NCBI GenBank assembly: GCA_002331255.1
Contig: DCZD01000022.1
Span: 147,189 to 166,717 of the forward strand
Direction: 5' to 3'
Length of the DNA stretch: 19,529 bases
Origin: Acidimicrobiaceae bacterium UBA2093
Lineage (GTDB): Bacteria > Actinomycetota > Acidimicrobiia > Acidimicrobiales > Ilumatobacteraceae
The notes beneath the pieces are model-generated. The model saw only the letters and a program-made list of their open reading frames with translations, was not told the origin of the DNA and did not search any database. The position numbers were made by a program, and so were the translations under genes. Below, one piece after another: positions 13,752-19,529 of the stretch. The first letter of the stretch is position 1, and each line of letters starts with the position of its first letter.

Positions 13752-15827
13752 TCACTCGACGACGGTGATCTCTTCCAAGTTCATCGAGTCTTGAATTCGG
13801 AACAGCCTGAGTGACGTGTCCTTGTCGTCTGTTCGACGCGGCAACAAACCCATGAAACGCTGAACGCCGTCGCGCTCGATTGTCGCTGAGAGTCCGACGA
13901 TGACGTCGCCATCAGCCAAGGCGAACCAATCATCGCTCGCCACCGCTGATTCGAATTCTCCTCGGACGAGGATCTTGCGCTTCTGGGCAGTGATGTCAGG
14001 GTCGAGCGTGGCGCTGACGGCGCCACCATTGATGGTGAAGTCTGCGAGCGGGCGACCCCGAAGTGCGTCATGGGGCGTCTGCGAGTAGAGCGGTTCGAGG
14101 AAATCAGACGGATTGGTGAGCTGATGGCCGAGAACCTTGGTCTCGGAGAAGAACTTTTGAGCGTCGTAGGTGACCTTCTTCTCTTTGCGCTTGCTCGCAC
14201 CAAAGGGCTGATTGACGAAGTAGAGCGTCTTCGACTCGAGTTGCTCTTGTGACTTGTCTTTGGGAAGGGCTCCGTCCATTGTCCATGGCACACCAAGATT
14301 GAGCTGGTTGTTCAAAATGGGCAGGAAATCGATGTTCTCGATGTTGTTGTCATCGATCACGCCGTCGGTCTGCCCAGGGAGATGCACGAAGAGTGGCACG
14401 CGCATGAGGTCCGTGCCATTGGAAAAGTCACCGACAGCAGATCGGCGATGAGTGTTCGCATCGAATGACGCGCCGTGGTCAGCAGCGACCACCACGAGCG
14501 ACTGATCTAAGAGACCACGTTCCACGAGAGTGTCGAGAAAGCGGCCGAGCAACTGGTCGAGGTACTGCACCTGCAGAACGTGTCGCTGTTCCTTCACGCG
14601 CGACTCCCACGCGGTCTCAGTCGAGACCCAGTCACGTTCATACGTCGTTTCGTAACTCGAACCGTCTGGCCAGAAGATCCACGGCTGATGGGGAAGTAGG
14701 AGGTGCAAGAAGTGAAACCCAGGGCGGTCTGTCGGCTGCACGTTCTTTAACCAGGCATCGAAGCGGCCCTCTTGGAAAAGTGACACCACGTTTAAGACAT
14801 CGGTCTGCGGAATAGAGGTAATCGTGCCAATCTCGGCAGTTGGGCTGGTCTGATCTTGTTGCTCGACGTTGAAGATCGCGAGTTCGTTCTCGGGGGTGCG
14901 GTCGACGCGCTGCCTCATAACGTCCCACAGTTGGCCGACCATGCCGCGCCAATCTGTGGAGGTGTCGCCAGTCGTTGCGCCGAGTGGGCACTGACTCTCG
15001 GGACACAGTCTCGTGACCAGCTCAGACACATTCATGGTGTGTGTTCCGGACACCAGCGAGAACAGTGTCTCTGGATGATCCGAATAAATGCTCGCTTTGC
15101 CTTGCTCAGGTTTTATGCCCGACAGGAATGATGGCACCGCAGAGTGAGTGATTTCTGAAGTCGAAGAGAAGTTGCGGTACCACGTCGATGTACCAGCAAG
15201 GCGAGCGAAATTAGGGAAGCGAACGTTGTCGATTTCTCCGTTGCCATTTAACAGCGATTGCAGTGGGAACTCGTCCAGCATCAACATCACTACCGGAGCT
15301 TTCAGGTGGACTTGGCCGTTGTCTTTGTTGGTGGTGGCACGAACGTATCGACCCGTCGGTGAGTCGTAGAAGAACAACGATGTGGCCAGCAGCGGTGCGA
15401 GAGCAAGTAGCCGAAGCCAACGGCGCAGAGAAGATGAGGCGATGTAGGCGACGATCGTGACTGCACTTGCAGCAGCGGCGACGAGCAGGTATCGCTTGCC
15501 GCCAAGGTCGAGGACGTTCTTCACAATCTGTGCGACGAACACAGCAAGTAACAGGGATACCAGAACTCGTTCGACGAGTCGGCCAAGTCCGCGCATAAAG
15601 CGACTCGCGACGACCCACATCACAAGGGTTGGCAACACGACGAGAGAAATTGTGAACATGACAATTCCACGTTGCGTGAAATTGCGAGAGACAAACGCAT
15701 CGGGGTTGTCGGCCAGGAGGTCGAGCAGTGGCTGCGAGACGGCAATGCCCCATGCAGCAAACAGCTCGATGAAAGCGCCGAAGCGCCAGCGACTTACGTG
15801 GTCTTCGGTCGTCGTCTTGTCCAACAT
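13752..15827 (-). CDS. Membrane protein with sulfatase-like domain
   Basis: Predicted integral membrane hydrolase or transferase of the alkaline-phosphatase/sulfatase superfamily, 691 residues. Five hydrophobic helices occupy about 16-155. The catalytic domain follows outside the membrane: APVVMLMLDEFPLQSLL gives metal ligands Asp185/Glu186, THSAVPSFLSG places Thr227 where sulfatases have the formylglycine cysteine, and HLLLPHQPW and VVVAADHGASF (Asp450, His451) supply the remaining metal site. A Thr nucleophile is the pattern of phosphoglycerol or phosphoethanolamine transferases such as LtaS and EptA rather than true sulfatases, so a cell-envelope polymer substrate is likely; this is inference. 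The last ~130 residues are a separate beta-rich region. It is the last gene of a minus-strand group and overlaps the preceding gene by 34 nt. Its 3' end is convergent with yraN, one base apart. Confidence 0.88.
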   Translation of the reverse strand: MLDKTTTEDHVSRWRFGAFIELFAAWGIAVSQPLLDLLADNPDAFVSRNFTQRGIVMFTISLVVLPTLVMWVVASRFMRGLGRLVERVLVSLLLAVFVAQIVKNVLDLGGKRYLLVAAAASAVTIVAYIASSSLRRWLRLLALAPLLATSLFFYDSPTGRYVRATTNKDNGQVHLKAPVVMLMLDEFPLQSLLNGNGEIDNVRFPNFARLAGTSTWYRNFSSTSEITHSAVPSFLSGIKPEQGKASIYSDHPETLFSLVSGTHTMNVSELVTRLCPESQCPLGATTGDTSTDWRGMVGQLWDVMRQRVDRTPENELAIFNVEQQDQTSPTAEIGTITSIPQTDVLNVVSLFQEGRFDAWLKNVQPTDRPGFHFLHLLLPHQPWIFWPDGSSYETTYERDWVSTETAWESRVKEQRHVLQVQYLDQLLGRFLDTLVERGLLDQSLVVVAADHGASFDANTHRRSAVGDFSNGTDLMRVPLFVHLPGQTDGVIDDNNIENIDFLPILNNQLNLGVPWTMDGALPKDKSQEQLESKTLYFVNQPFGASKRKEKKVTYDAQKFFSETKVLGHQLTNPSDFLEPLYSQTPHDALRGRPLADFTINGGAVSATLDPDITAQKRKILVRGEFESAVASDDWFALADGDVIVGLSATIERDGVQRFMGLLPRRTDDKDTSLRLFRIQDSMNLEEITVVE

Positions 15828-16006
15828 GCCTTATGCCAGTGTCGTCGAAGGTCCGGTGCCCGACTAGGAACGGCCACAACGTGCCCGCTGCCAGTAGGAA
15901 TTCGTTGGTGGCAGCCGGGGCAGACGTAGTCTTTCGTTGCTTCGTAAGGCTGCACACGACGCACGTCAACAGGGCCGTAGAGGCCATCCCAAATGCTGGT
16001 CTTCAT
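15794..16006 (-). CDS. Small zinc-binding-type conserved actinobacterial protein
   Basis: Protein of 70 residues from ATG 16006. Cys29-x2-Cys32 (CPGC), His42, His56 and His58 with Cys61 (RRHWHKACW) make a compact Cys/His cluster likely to bind zinc. The pattern QPYEATKDYVCPGCHQ-x2-IPTG-x-GHVV...RRHWHKACW matches short actinobacterial proteins often given the uninformative label ATP/GTP-binding protein; no nucleotide-binding motif is visible. The basic tail is RRRPKTT. An in-frame extension upstream to 16075 is rejected because it would overlap the 36-aa gene and has no family resemblance. It starts 5 nt after the 36-aa gene and overlaps the sulfatase-like gene by 34 nt, so the three are probably co-transcribed. 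The function is unknown. Confidence 0.82.
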   Translation of the reverse strand: MKTSIWDGLYGPVDVRRVQPYEATKDYVCPGCHQRIPTGSGHVVAVPSRAPDLRRHWHKACWTRRRPKTT

Positions 16007-16011
16007 GGCGA

Positions 16012-16122
16012 TCAACCTGCGAATGCCCAAGCCACGAGTGCGACACACGCTGCCACGGCTGCGGCCACGAACCATACGTCACTCTTGCGTGCCACCCGTC
16101 GTCGCTGAGGGTCGAATCCCAT
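16012..16122 (-). CDS. 36-residue single-pass membrane protein
   Basis: A very short gene. The product starts MGFDPQRRRVARKSDVW and continues into one hydrophobic helix (about 17-35, rich in Val and Ala, ending VAWAFAG). The positive N-terminus implies an N-in orientation. Support beyond the protein itself is that GATACT stands exactly 6 nt before the ATG, the same box and spacing as the lipoprotein gene at 7905, and that the stop lies 5 nt before the next minus-strand gene. The MGFDP-(R/H)-rich-D-hydrophobic layout resembles small membrane proteins I recall from other actinobacteria, but I cannot verify that here. The role is unknown; it may partner the zinc-type protein or the sulfatase-like membrane protein. 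Confidence 0.72.
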   Translation of the reverse strand: MGFDPQRRRVARKSDVWFVAAAVAACVALVAWAFAG

Positions 16123-16128
16123 GTCACA

Positions 16129-16134
16129 AGTATC
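16129..16134 (-). promoter_or_regulatory. -10 box (GATACT) of the minus-strand operon
   Basis: On the minus strand GATACT is followed by TGTGAC and the ATG of the 36-aa gene, predicting a leaderless transcript. TCGACT, a 4/6 match to a -35 box, lies 19 nt upstream within the GTCGAC-N5-GTCGAC element (16144-16160). On the plus strand the overlapping TATCGT (16131-16136) could be a -10 box for the crotonase gene. Confidence 0.5.
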
Positions 16135-16143
16135 GTCGGAATG

Positions 16144-16160
16144 GTCGACGAAAAGTCGAC
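16144..16160. repeat. Paired palindromes GTCGAC-N5-GTCGAC
   Basis: Two copies of the 6-bp palindrome GTCGAC are separated by GAAAA, in the divergent region between the 36-aa gene and the crotonase gene. The arrangement is symmetric and could be an operator. GTCGAC is common in this sequence, so this may be chance. Confidence 0.35.
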
Positions 16161-16186
16161 ACAGGCAGCTCGGTCGTGGGGGTCAC

Positions 16187-16975
16187 ATGGCACTGGTCGA
16201 AATCAATCGTCGTTCGGTGGCCGAAGGCGCCGACGTCGCCACGATCACCTTGAATCGTCCTGAGAAGAAAAATGCGATGAACGGACCACTCCAGGGCGAA
16301 TTGGTGGAGGCGCTCCGCGAGGTATCGATACGGGCGACAGACAGAGTCGTCGTGTTGACAGGCGCATCCGGCAACTTCTCTTCTGGTGGTGACCTGTGGG
16401 GAGGAACTGATGACGTGCCTAAATCTCCGCTGCATGGCATGCATGTGACGGGATCAATCACATCAACAATCACTTCAATGCATAAGCCGGTGATCGCGAA
16501 GGTGCGTGGCTACGCAGTAGGAGCGGGCTGCAACATCGCACTCGCATGCGATTTGGTGGTCGCAAGTGACAATGCGAAGTTCTCGGAGATCTTTGTGAAA
16601 CGCGGGCTTGTTCCCGATGCCGGTGGAACCTGGCTATTGCCGCGACGAGTGGGGATGCACCGTGCGAAAGAGATTGCGTTCTTCGGCGGTATGTACTCGG
16701 CTGCCGATGCGCTCGAGATTGGCCTCATCAATCGTGTCGTCGCCGACGCGGAACTCGACGCATTTGTCGACGACTGGAGCGACACGCTCGCCCAAGGTCC
16801 GCCGTTGGCACTTGGCATCACGAAACAGTTGCTCAATTCCTCGCTGAATACGAGCCTTGAGCAGGCCCTTGACAGCGAAGCAGTGGCGCAGGTGTATATG
16901 TTCAATACTCGTGATGCTCAGGAAGCCATCGGTGCATTCGTCGAAAAACGCACCCCGACCTTCAAGGGTCAATAA
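16187..16975 (+). CDS. Enoyl-CoA hydratase/isomerase family protein, PaaG-like
   Basis: Crotonase-superfamily enzyme acting on acyl-CoA thioesters, 262 residues from ATG 16187. Oxyanion-hole segments are NFSSGGDLWGG (63-73) and GYAVGAGCNIALACD (108-122). Both catalytic glutamates of classical hydratases are replaced (Asn116 and Phe136 by my alignment), while Asp144 lies in GLVPDAGGTWLLPR, the arrangement of PaaG-type isomerases. So an isomerase or other crotonase chemistry is more likely than plain hydration. The substrate is unknown. The upstream in-frame start at 16121 adds 22 residues with no family match and overlaps the divergent promoter, so it is rejected. No clear ribosome-binding site exists beyond GGGGG (about 16177-16182). 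The next gene overlaps its 3' end by 44 nt. Confidence 0.93.
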   Translation: MALVEINRRSVAEGADVATITLNRPEKKNAMNGPLQGELVEALREVSIRATDRVVVLTGASGNFSSGGDLWGGTDDVPKSPLHGMHVTGSITSTITSMHKPVIAKVRGYAVGAGCNIALACDLVVASDNAKFSEIFVKRGLVPDAGGTWLLPRRVGMHRAKEIAFFGGMYSAADALEIGLINRVVADAELDAFVDDWSDTLAQGPPLALGITKQLLNSSLNTSLEQALDSEAVAQVYMFNTRDAQEAIGAFVEKRTPTFKGQ

Positions 16976-17600
16976 GTCACTCACCGCTGTCGTCACCGCA
17001 ATTGCCGTGATGATCGTGCTGCCAAGCCAACTTTCGGCGGCAGGTAACGACACTTCGACCACGGCAACTTCGACGACGCTTCCCGTTGGATGTGGCTCAC
17101 CCACTTCCGCACAGGCTGTCTTTGTTGGAACAGTGGTCGAGCGAACAGAGATTGACGCGACGTTCCGTGTTGACAAACTGCGAGCGGGCACGCTCACTGG
17201 TTTTGCAGACGGTGGCGACGCAGATGGTGAGGGTGCCGTTGTCAAGGTCCGGTATGGGCGCGACGTCAGTTTCTTGGACCTAAACGGCGTGTATTTGGTG
17301 GGCACGGTGATTGACACGGCGACCTCACTGTTGTCGTCGTCTGTGCGCGACAACCAGGATCTCTTCGGTGGAAATCAGATAGCCGGTATTGACGAGTCTG
17401 TGTCGTGTCCACAAGTCGAGAACCCAGGGCGCACGCTTCTCATCGACGGTCAACCTGTTGACACCGCGATTCTGTCAAGTTTCTTCGATCAGCCTCTCCG
17501 GCTGTTCATGGCGCTCGTGTTGCCTATGACGCTGGTTTTTGTCGTTCTCGTCGCTCTGGTCTTCATGCGGCGCGCAGCGCGACTTGCGCCTCACCGCTGA
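16932..17600 (+). CDS. Secreted protein with C-terminal membrane anchor, unknown
   Basis: I do not recognise a named protein. From GTG 16932 it has 222 residues. A signal peptide is evident (basic n-region to about residue 15, hydrophobic SLTAVVTAIAVMIVLP, then LSAAG), followed by a Thr/Ser-rich linker, an extracellular domain with Cys54 and Cys159, and a C-terminal helix at about 191-211 followed by RRAAR. The pattern VGCGS, then AVFVGTVVERTE, FRVDKLRAGTL, VKVRYGRDVSFLDLNGVYLV and a late Cys is reminiscent of NTR/TIMP-like beta-barrel domains; this is inference. GTG 16932 is preferred because AGGAAG (16920-16925) is a good ribosome-binding site 6 nt upstream; the next in-frame starts fall within the hydrophobic core. 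It overlaps the crotonase gene by 44 nt and is convergent with rpe (8 nt gap). Confidence 0.8.
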   Translation: MHSSKNAPRPSRVNKSLTAVVTAIAVMIVLPSQLSAAGNDTSTTATSTTLPVGCGSPTSAQAVFVGTVVERTEIDATFRVDKLRAGTLTGFADGGDADGEGAVVKVRYGRDVSFLDLNGVYLVGTVIDTATSLLSSSVRDNQDLFGGNQIAGIDESVSCPQVENPGRTLLIDGQPVDTAILSSFFDQPLRLFMALVLPMTLVFVVLVALVFMRRAARLAPHR

Positions 17601-17608
17601 GGTATGAG

Positions 17609-18292
17609 CTAGCTGCGAGCTGCAGTGGCTTTTGCGCGAAGGTCGTCGACAGCGTGTCGAAGACCTTTCGGGTCGCGGTAGAGCGCGCTTCCAGCAATCA
17701 ACAGGTTTGCGCCCGCTGATGCAGCGCCTGACACCGTCGCTGGTCCGATGCCGCCATCGACTTCGACATGCACGGAGTCTGCGAGGCCTGCTGCGTCGAC
17801 CATGGCACGTACCTGGCGAATCTTCGATTCCATCGTGCTGATGTAGCTCTGACCACCGAAGCCAGGGTTGACCGTCATCACGAGCACCAGATCGACCAGG
17901 TCGAGCACATGTGCAACTTCGCTTGCAGGCGTGTGCGGGTTGAGAGCGACACCAGCTGTGGCACCCATTGAGCGGATGTTTTCCAAGGTGCGGTGTAGAT
18001 GAGTGCAGGCCTCGGCATGAACAATGAGGCGAGAACAACCGGCCTCGACATATTTCTTCGCCATGACATCTGGTGTGAGCACCATGAGGTGGGCTTCGAA
18101 CGGCAACGAGGTGTGCGTACGTGCCGAGGCGATGACGTCGGGACCGAATGTGAGATTCGGAACGAACTGACCGTCCATGACATCCCACTGGATGAGGTCG
18201 ACACCGGCTTCTTCGAGAGCTTTGACCTCGTCGCCGAGTTTCGAGAAATCTGCCGGAAGCACCGACGGCGCGATGAGGACCGGCAACGTCAC
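17609..18292 (-). CDS. rpe: Ribulose-phosphate 3-epimerase
   Basis: Rpe interconverts ribulose-5-phosphate and xylulose-5-phosphate in the pentose phosphate pathway. It has 227 residues, the usual length, a TIM barrel. Recognisable are LIAPSVLPADFSKLG, DVMDGQFVPNLTFGPDVI, FEAHLMV, VMTVNPGFGGQSYI and VEVDGGI, with Asp37, His68 and Asp179 in place as metal ligands. The first metal-ligand histidine, normally two residues before Asp37, is Gln35 here. The GTG start at 18292 is supported by the conserved N-terminus and by TAGGAT exactly 6 nt upstream (leaderless). It diverges from the methyltransferase gene across 40 bp. Confidence 0.96.
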   Translation of the reverse strand: MTLPVLIAPSVLPADFSKLGDEVKALEEAGVDLIQWDVMDGQFVPNLTFGPDVIASARTHTSLPFEAHLMVLTPDVMAKKYVEAGCSRLIVHAEACTHLHRTLENIRSMGATAGVALNPHTPASEVAHVLDLVDLVLVMTVNPGFGGQSYISTMESKIRQVRAMVDAAGLADSVHVEVDGGIGPATVSGAASAGANLLIAGSALYRDPKGLRHAVDDLRAKATAARS

Positions 18293-18298
18293 ATCATC

Positions 18299-18304
18299 AT
18301 CCTA
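18299..18304 (-). promoter_or_regulatory. -10 box of rpe, predicted leaderless start
   Basis: On the minus strand TAGGAT is followed by GATGAT (6 nt) and the rpe GTG. Its -35 region would fall on about 18322-18327, which is the -10 box of the divergent gene. Confidence 0.6.
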
Positions 18305-18320
18305 ACCGTGAATAACTCTC

Positions 18321-18326
18321 TACGAT
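18321..18326 (+). promoter_or_regulatory. -10 box of the RNA methyltransferase gene, predicted leaderless start
   Basis: TACGAT is followed by GGAGAA (6 nt) and the GTG at 18333. GGAGAA could pass for a ribosome-binding site but would abut the start codon, so the leaderless reading fits better. The -35 region would overlap the rpe -10 box. Confidence 0.6.
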
Positions 18327-18332
18327 GGAGAA

Positions 18333-19505
18333 GTGACCGATAGCGCGCACCGGGTCACGGTGGAGAAGTTGATTGCCGGGGGCCAAGGGTTGGCGCGACT
18401 TGATGACGGTCGCGTCGTATTCGTGCCCGCCGTCGTTCCCGGTGAAGTAGTCGACATTGAAGTCACGCAACGTGAGAACGACTTCGCTCGTGCAGCACTT
18501 GTGAATGTCGTTAATGCATCTCCGCACCGACGCGTGCCACCATGCCCCCATGTCGCCGAGGGTTGCGGGGGATGCGATTGGCAACACATCGATGCTGATC
18601 ATCAAGGTGGTCTGAAAGTCGAGATCGTCAAGGAAGCGTTTGCGCGCACAGCCAAGCTCCACCCAGACGTCGCGCTTGTGCCGCCGCTTCCGTCATCCGC
18701 GCGCCGAACGACAGTGCGTATGGTTGCGACTCCTGCCGGATCTCTTGCCTTTCATGAATCGCAATCGAGCGAGATTGTGCCGGTCGAACAGTGCCTAGTT
18801 GCTCATGACCTCATCAATGACCTTCTGAAGCGTCCGTTGTTGAAAGGTGCAGGAGAAATCACGATTCGTGTCGGGGCGCGTACCGGTGAAGTTGCGGTCG
18901 AATGCCATTCAGGTGAATTGGTCGATGACTTTCCCGCGAATGTTCGCAGAGGCAAGAAAGCCCGCATCACTGAGACTGTTCACGGTCACAACTTCCAAGT
19001 GTCGATGGCGTCGTTTTTCCAGAATTCCCCCGAAGCTGCAGAGTCGATTGCCGACTCGATTGCGCATATCTTCGACGTGTTCGAAGTGTCCGGTGGGGTG
19101 CTCGTCGACGCCTATGGCGGAGTAGGACTTTTCGCACGTCTGTTCGCAGACCGATTCTCTGAAGTAGTTGTGGTTGAAGGCAATGCCGCTTCGTGTCGAG
19201 ATGCGATGGTGAATCTTGATGGTTGCGCTGCGCAGATTTATGAGTCGCCGGTCGAAGAGTGGCGGGCGATGCCAGCAGATGTCGTGATTGCTGACCCCTC
19301 TCGAAGTGGACTCGGCAAGGGTGGTGTGAGGACTCTTGCCCGCACCGGGGCAAGTCTGATTGTGCTGGTTAGTTGCGACGCAGTTGCCGCGGCGCGCGAC
19401 GCATCGCTGTTTGCTTCACTGGGCTACGCACTTCACCATGTTGAAGTGCTCGACTTGTTCCCCGAGACACACCACATTGAGGTGGTGTCGGTCTTCACGC
19501 GCTGA
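18333..19505 (+). CDS. RlmD/TrmA-family RNA m5U methyltransferase
   Basis: SAM-dependent 5-methyluridine methyltransferase of the RlmD/RlmCD/TrmA family, 390 residues. An N-terminal TRAM RNA-binding domain (about 5-60) has GGQGLARLDDGRVVFVP and VPGEVVDIEV. An iron-sulfur site is formed by Cys71, Cys78, Cys81 (CPHVAEGCGGCDWQ) and Cys154, matching the RlmD pattern. The methyltransferase domain has FFQNSPEAAE, the SAM motif LVDAYGGVGLFARL (257-270), IADPSRSGLGKGG with Asp321, catalytic Cys348 in VSCDAVAAARD, and Glu383 in HHIEVVSVF as base. The family usually has DPPR and SCNP; DPSR and SCDA here are deviations. Whether it modifies 23S rRNA or tRNA is not decidable; the Fe-S site favours rRNA. 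GTG 18333 is chosen for the 6-nt spacing from TACGAT. Confidence 0.93.
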   Translation: MTDSAHRVTVEKLIAGGQGLARLDDGRVVFVPAVVPGEVVDIEVTQRENDFARAALVNVVNASPHRRVPPCPHVAEGCGGCDWQHIDADHQGGLKVEIVKEAFARTAKLHPDVALVPPLPSSARRTTVRMVATPAGSLAFHESQSSEIVPVEQCLVAHDLINDLLKRPLLKGAGEITIRVGARTGEVAVECHSGELVDDFPANVRRGKKARITETVHGHNFQVSMASFFQNSPEAAESIADSIAHIFDVFEVSGGVLVDAYGGVGLFARLFADRFSEVVVVEGNAASCRDAMVNLDGCAAQIYESPVEEWRAMPADVVIADPSRSGLGKGGVRTLARTGASLIVLVSCDAVAAARDASLFASLGYALHHVEVLDLFPETHHIEVVSVFTR

Positions 19506-19506
19506 G

Positions 19507-19529
19507 TGCGCCCTCTGGGGATCGAACCC
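19507..19529 (-). tRNA. tRNA gene, 3' end only (runs off the window)
   Basis: Read on the minus strand, the end of the window gives GGG, the T-loop TTCGATC, the T-stem CCCAG, an acceptor strand AGGGCGC and discriminator A, i.e. the last 23 bases of a tRNA. The first two T-stem bases (predicted CT) and the rest lie beyond base 19529. CCA is not encoded (CTCA follows). The implied 5' acceptor strand is GCGCCCT, a style seen in some arginine tRNAs, but identity cannot be set without the anticodon. Its 3' end is one base from the methyltransferase stop codon, on the opposite strand. Confidence 0.75.

Noticed and set aside
16121..16186. N-terminal extension of the crotonase
   Set aside because: The extra 22 residues do not resemble the family, overlap the divergent promoter, and ATG 16187 gives the expected start.
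15937..16263. Plus-strand open frames across the divergent region
   Set aside because: Arg/His-rich translations without domain features; the minus-strand genes explain this region better.
17601..17635. AGCT-rich symmetric stretch between the two convergent genes as a terminator
   Set aside because: It contains short palindromes (AGCTAGCT, AGCT-GCG-AGCT) but no stable GC-rich stem followed by a T-tract, and it lies mostly within the rpe 3' end.

Overview
The window reads as a chromosome segment from an actinobacterium. The evidence is the gene order (rpmF-plsX-acpP-rnc-mutM-smc-ftsY-ffh-rpsP-khpA-rimM-trmD-rplS-DUF2469-yraN), the DUF2469 protein (a family essentially confined to Actinomycetota), an FtsY with an N-terminal membrane anchor, many GTG starts and several apparently leaderless genes. 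GC content looks moderately high by eye (not computed). Acidimicrobiia (Ilumatobacter-like) is my best guess, as inference only.

Region 1 (1-7868, all +): rpmF, plsX, acpP, rnc, mutM, smc and ftsY. This is a packed housekeeping run covering ribosomal protein L32, phospholipid/fatty-acid acyl supply, RNA processing, base-excision repair, chromosome condensation and the SRP receptor. Region 2 (7905-9320, +): a lipoprotein of unknown role sits between ftsY and ffh. Region 3 (9350-13750, +): ffh, then the rpsP-khpA-rimM-trmD group with GTGA overlaps, then rplS, DUF2469 and yraN. The lepB and rnhB genes often found between rplS and DUF2469 are not here. Together regions 1 and 3 hold both protein halves of the SRP targeting system (Ffh and FtsY) and a ribosome/tRNA maturation set.

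Region 4 (13752-16122, - strand): an apparent three-gene operon. In transcription order it has a 36-residue membrane protein too short for routine gene calling, a 70-residue zinc-binding-type protein and a five-helix membrane protein with a sulfatase/phosphotransferase-like domain. It diverges from a PaaG-like crotonase (16187-16975), which overlaps a secreted, C-terminally membrane-anchored protein (16932-17600).

Region 5 (17609-19529): rpe (-) and an RlmD/TrmA-type RNA m5U methyltransferase (+) diverge from a 40-bp region whose two promoters must overlap. The window ends in the 3' end of a tRNA gene on the minus strand, one base past the methyltransferase stop.

A recurring signal is a TANNNT-type or GATACT -10 box followed by exactly 6 nt and then the start codon. 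It occurs at the lipoprotein gene, ffh, the 36-aa gene, rpe and the methyltransferase gene (7 nt at trmD). This predicts leaderless mRNAs and was used to choose starts. No stretch over 300 bases lacks a gene. I saw no CRISPR array, insertion sequence, prophage or convincing rho-independent terminator. I found no obviously new multi-gene defence or mobile system; the small-membrane-protein operon is the least explained locus.
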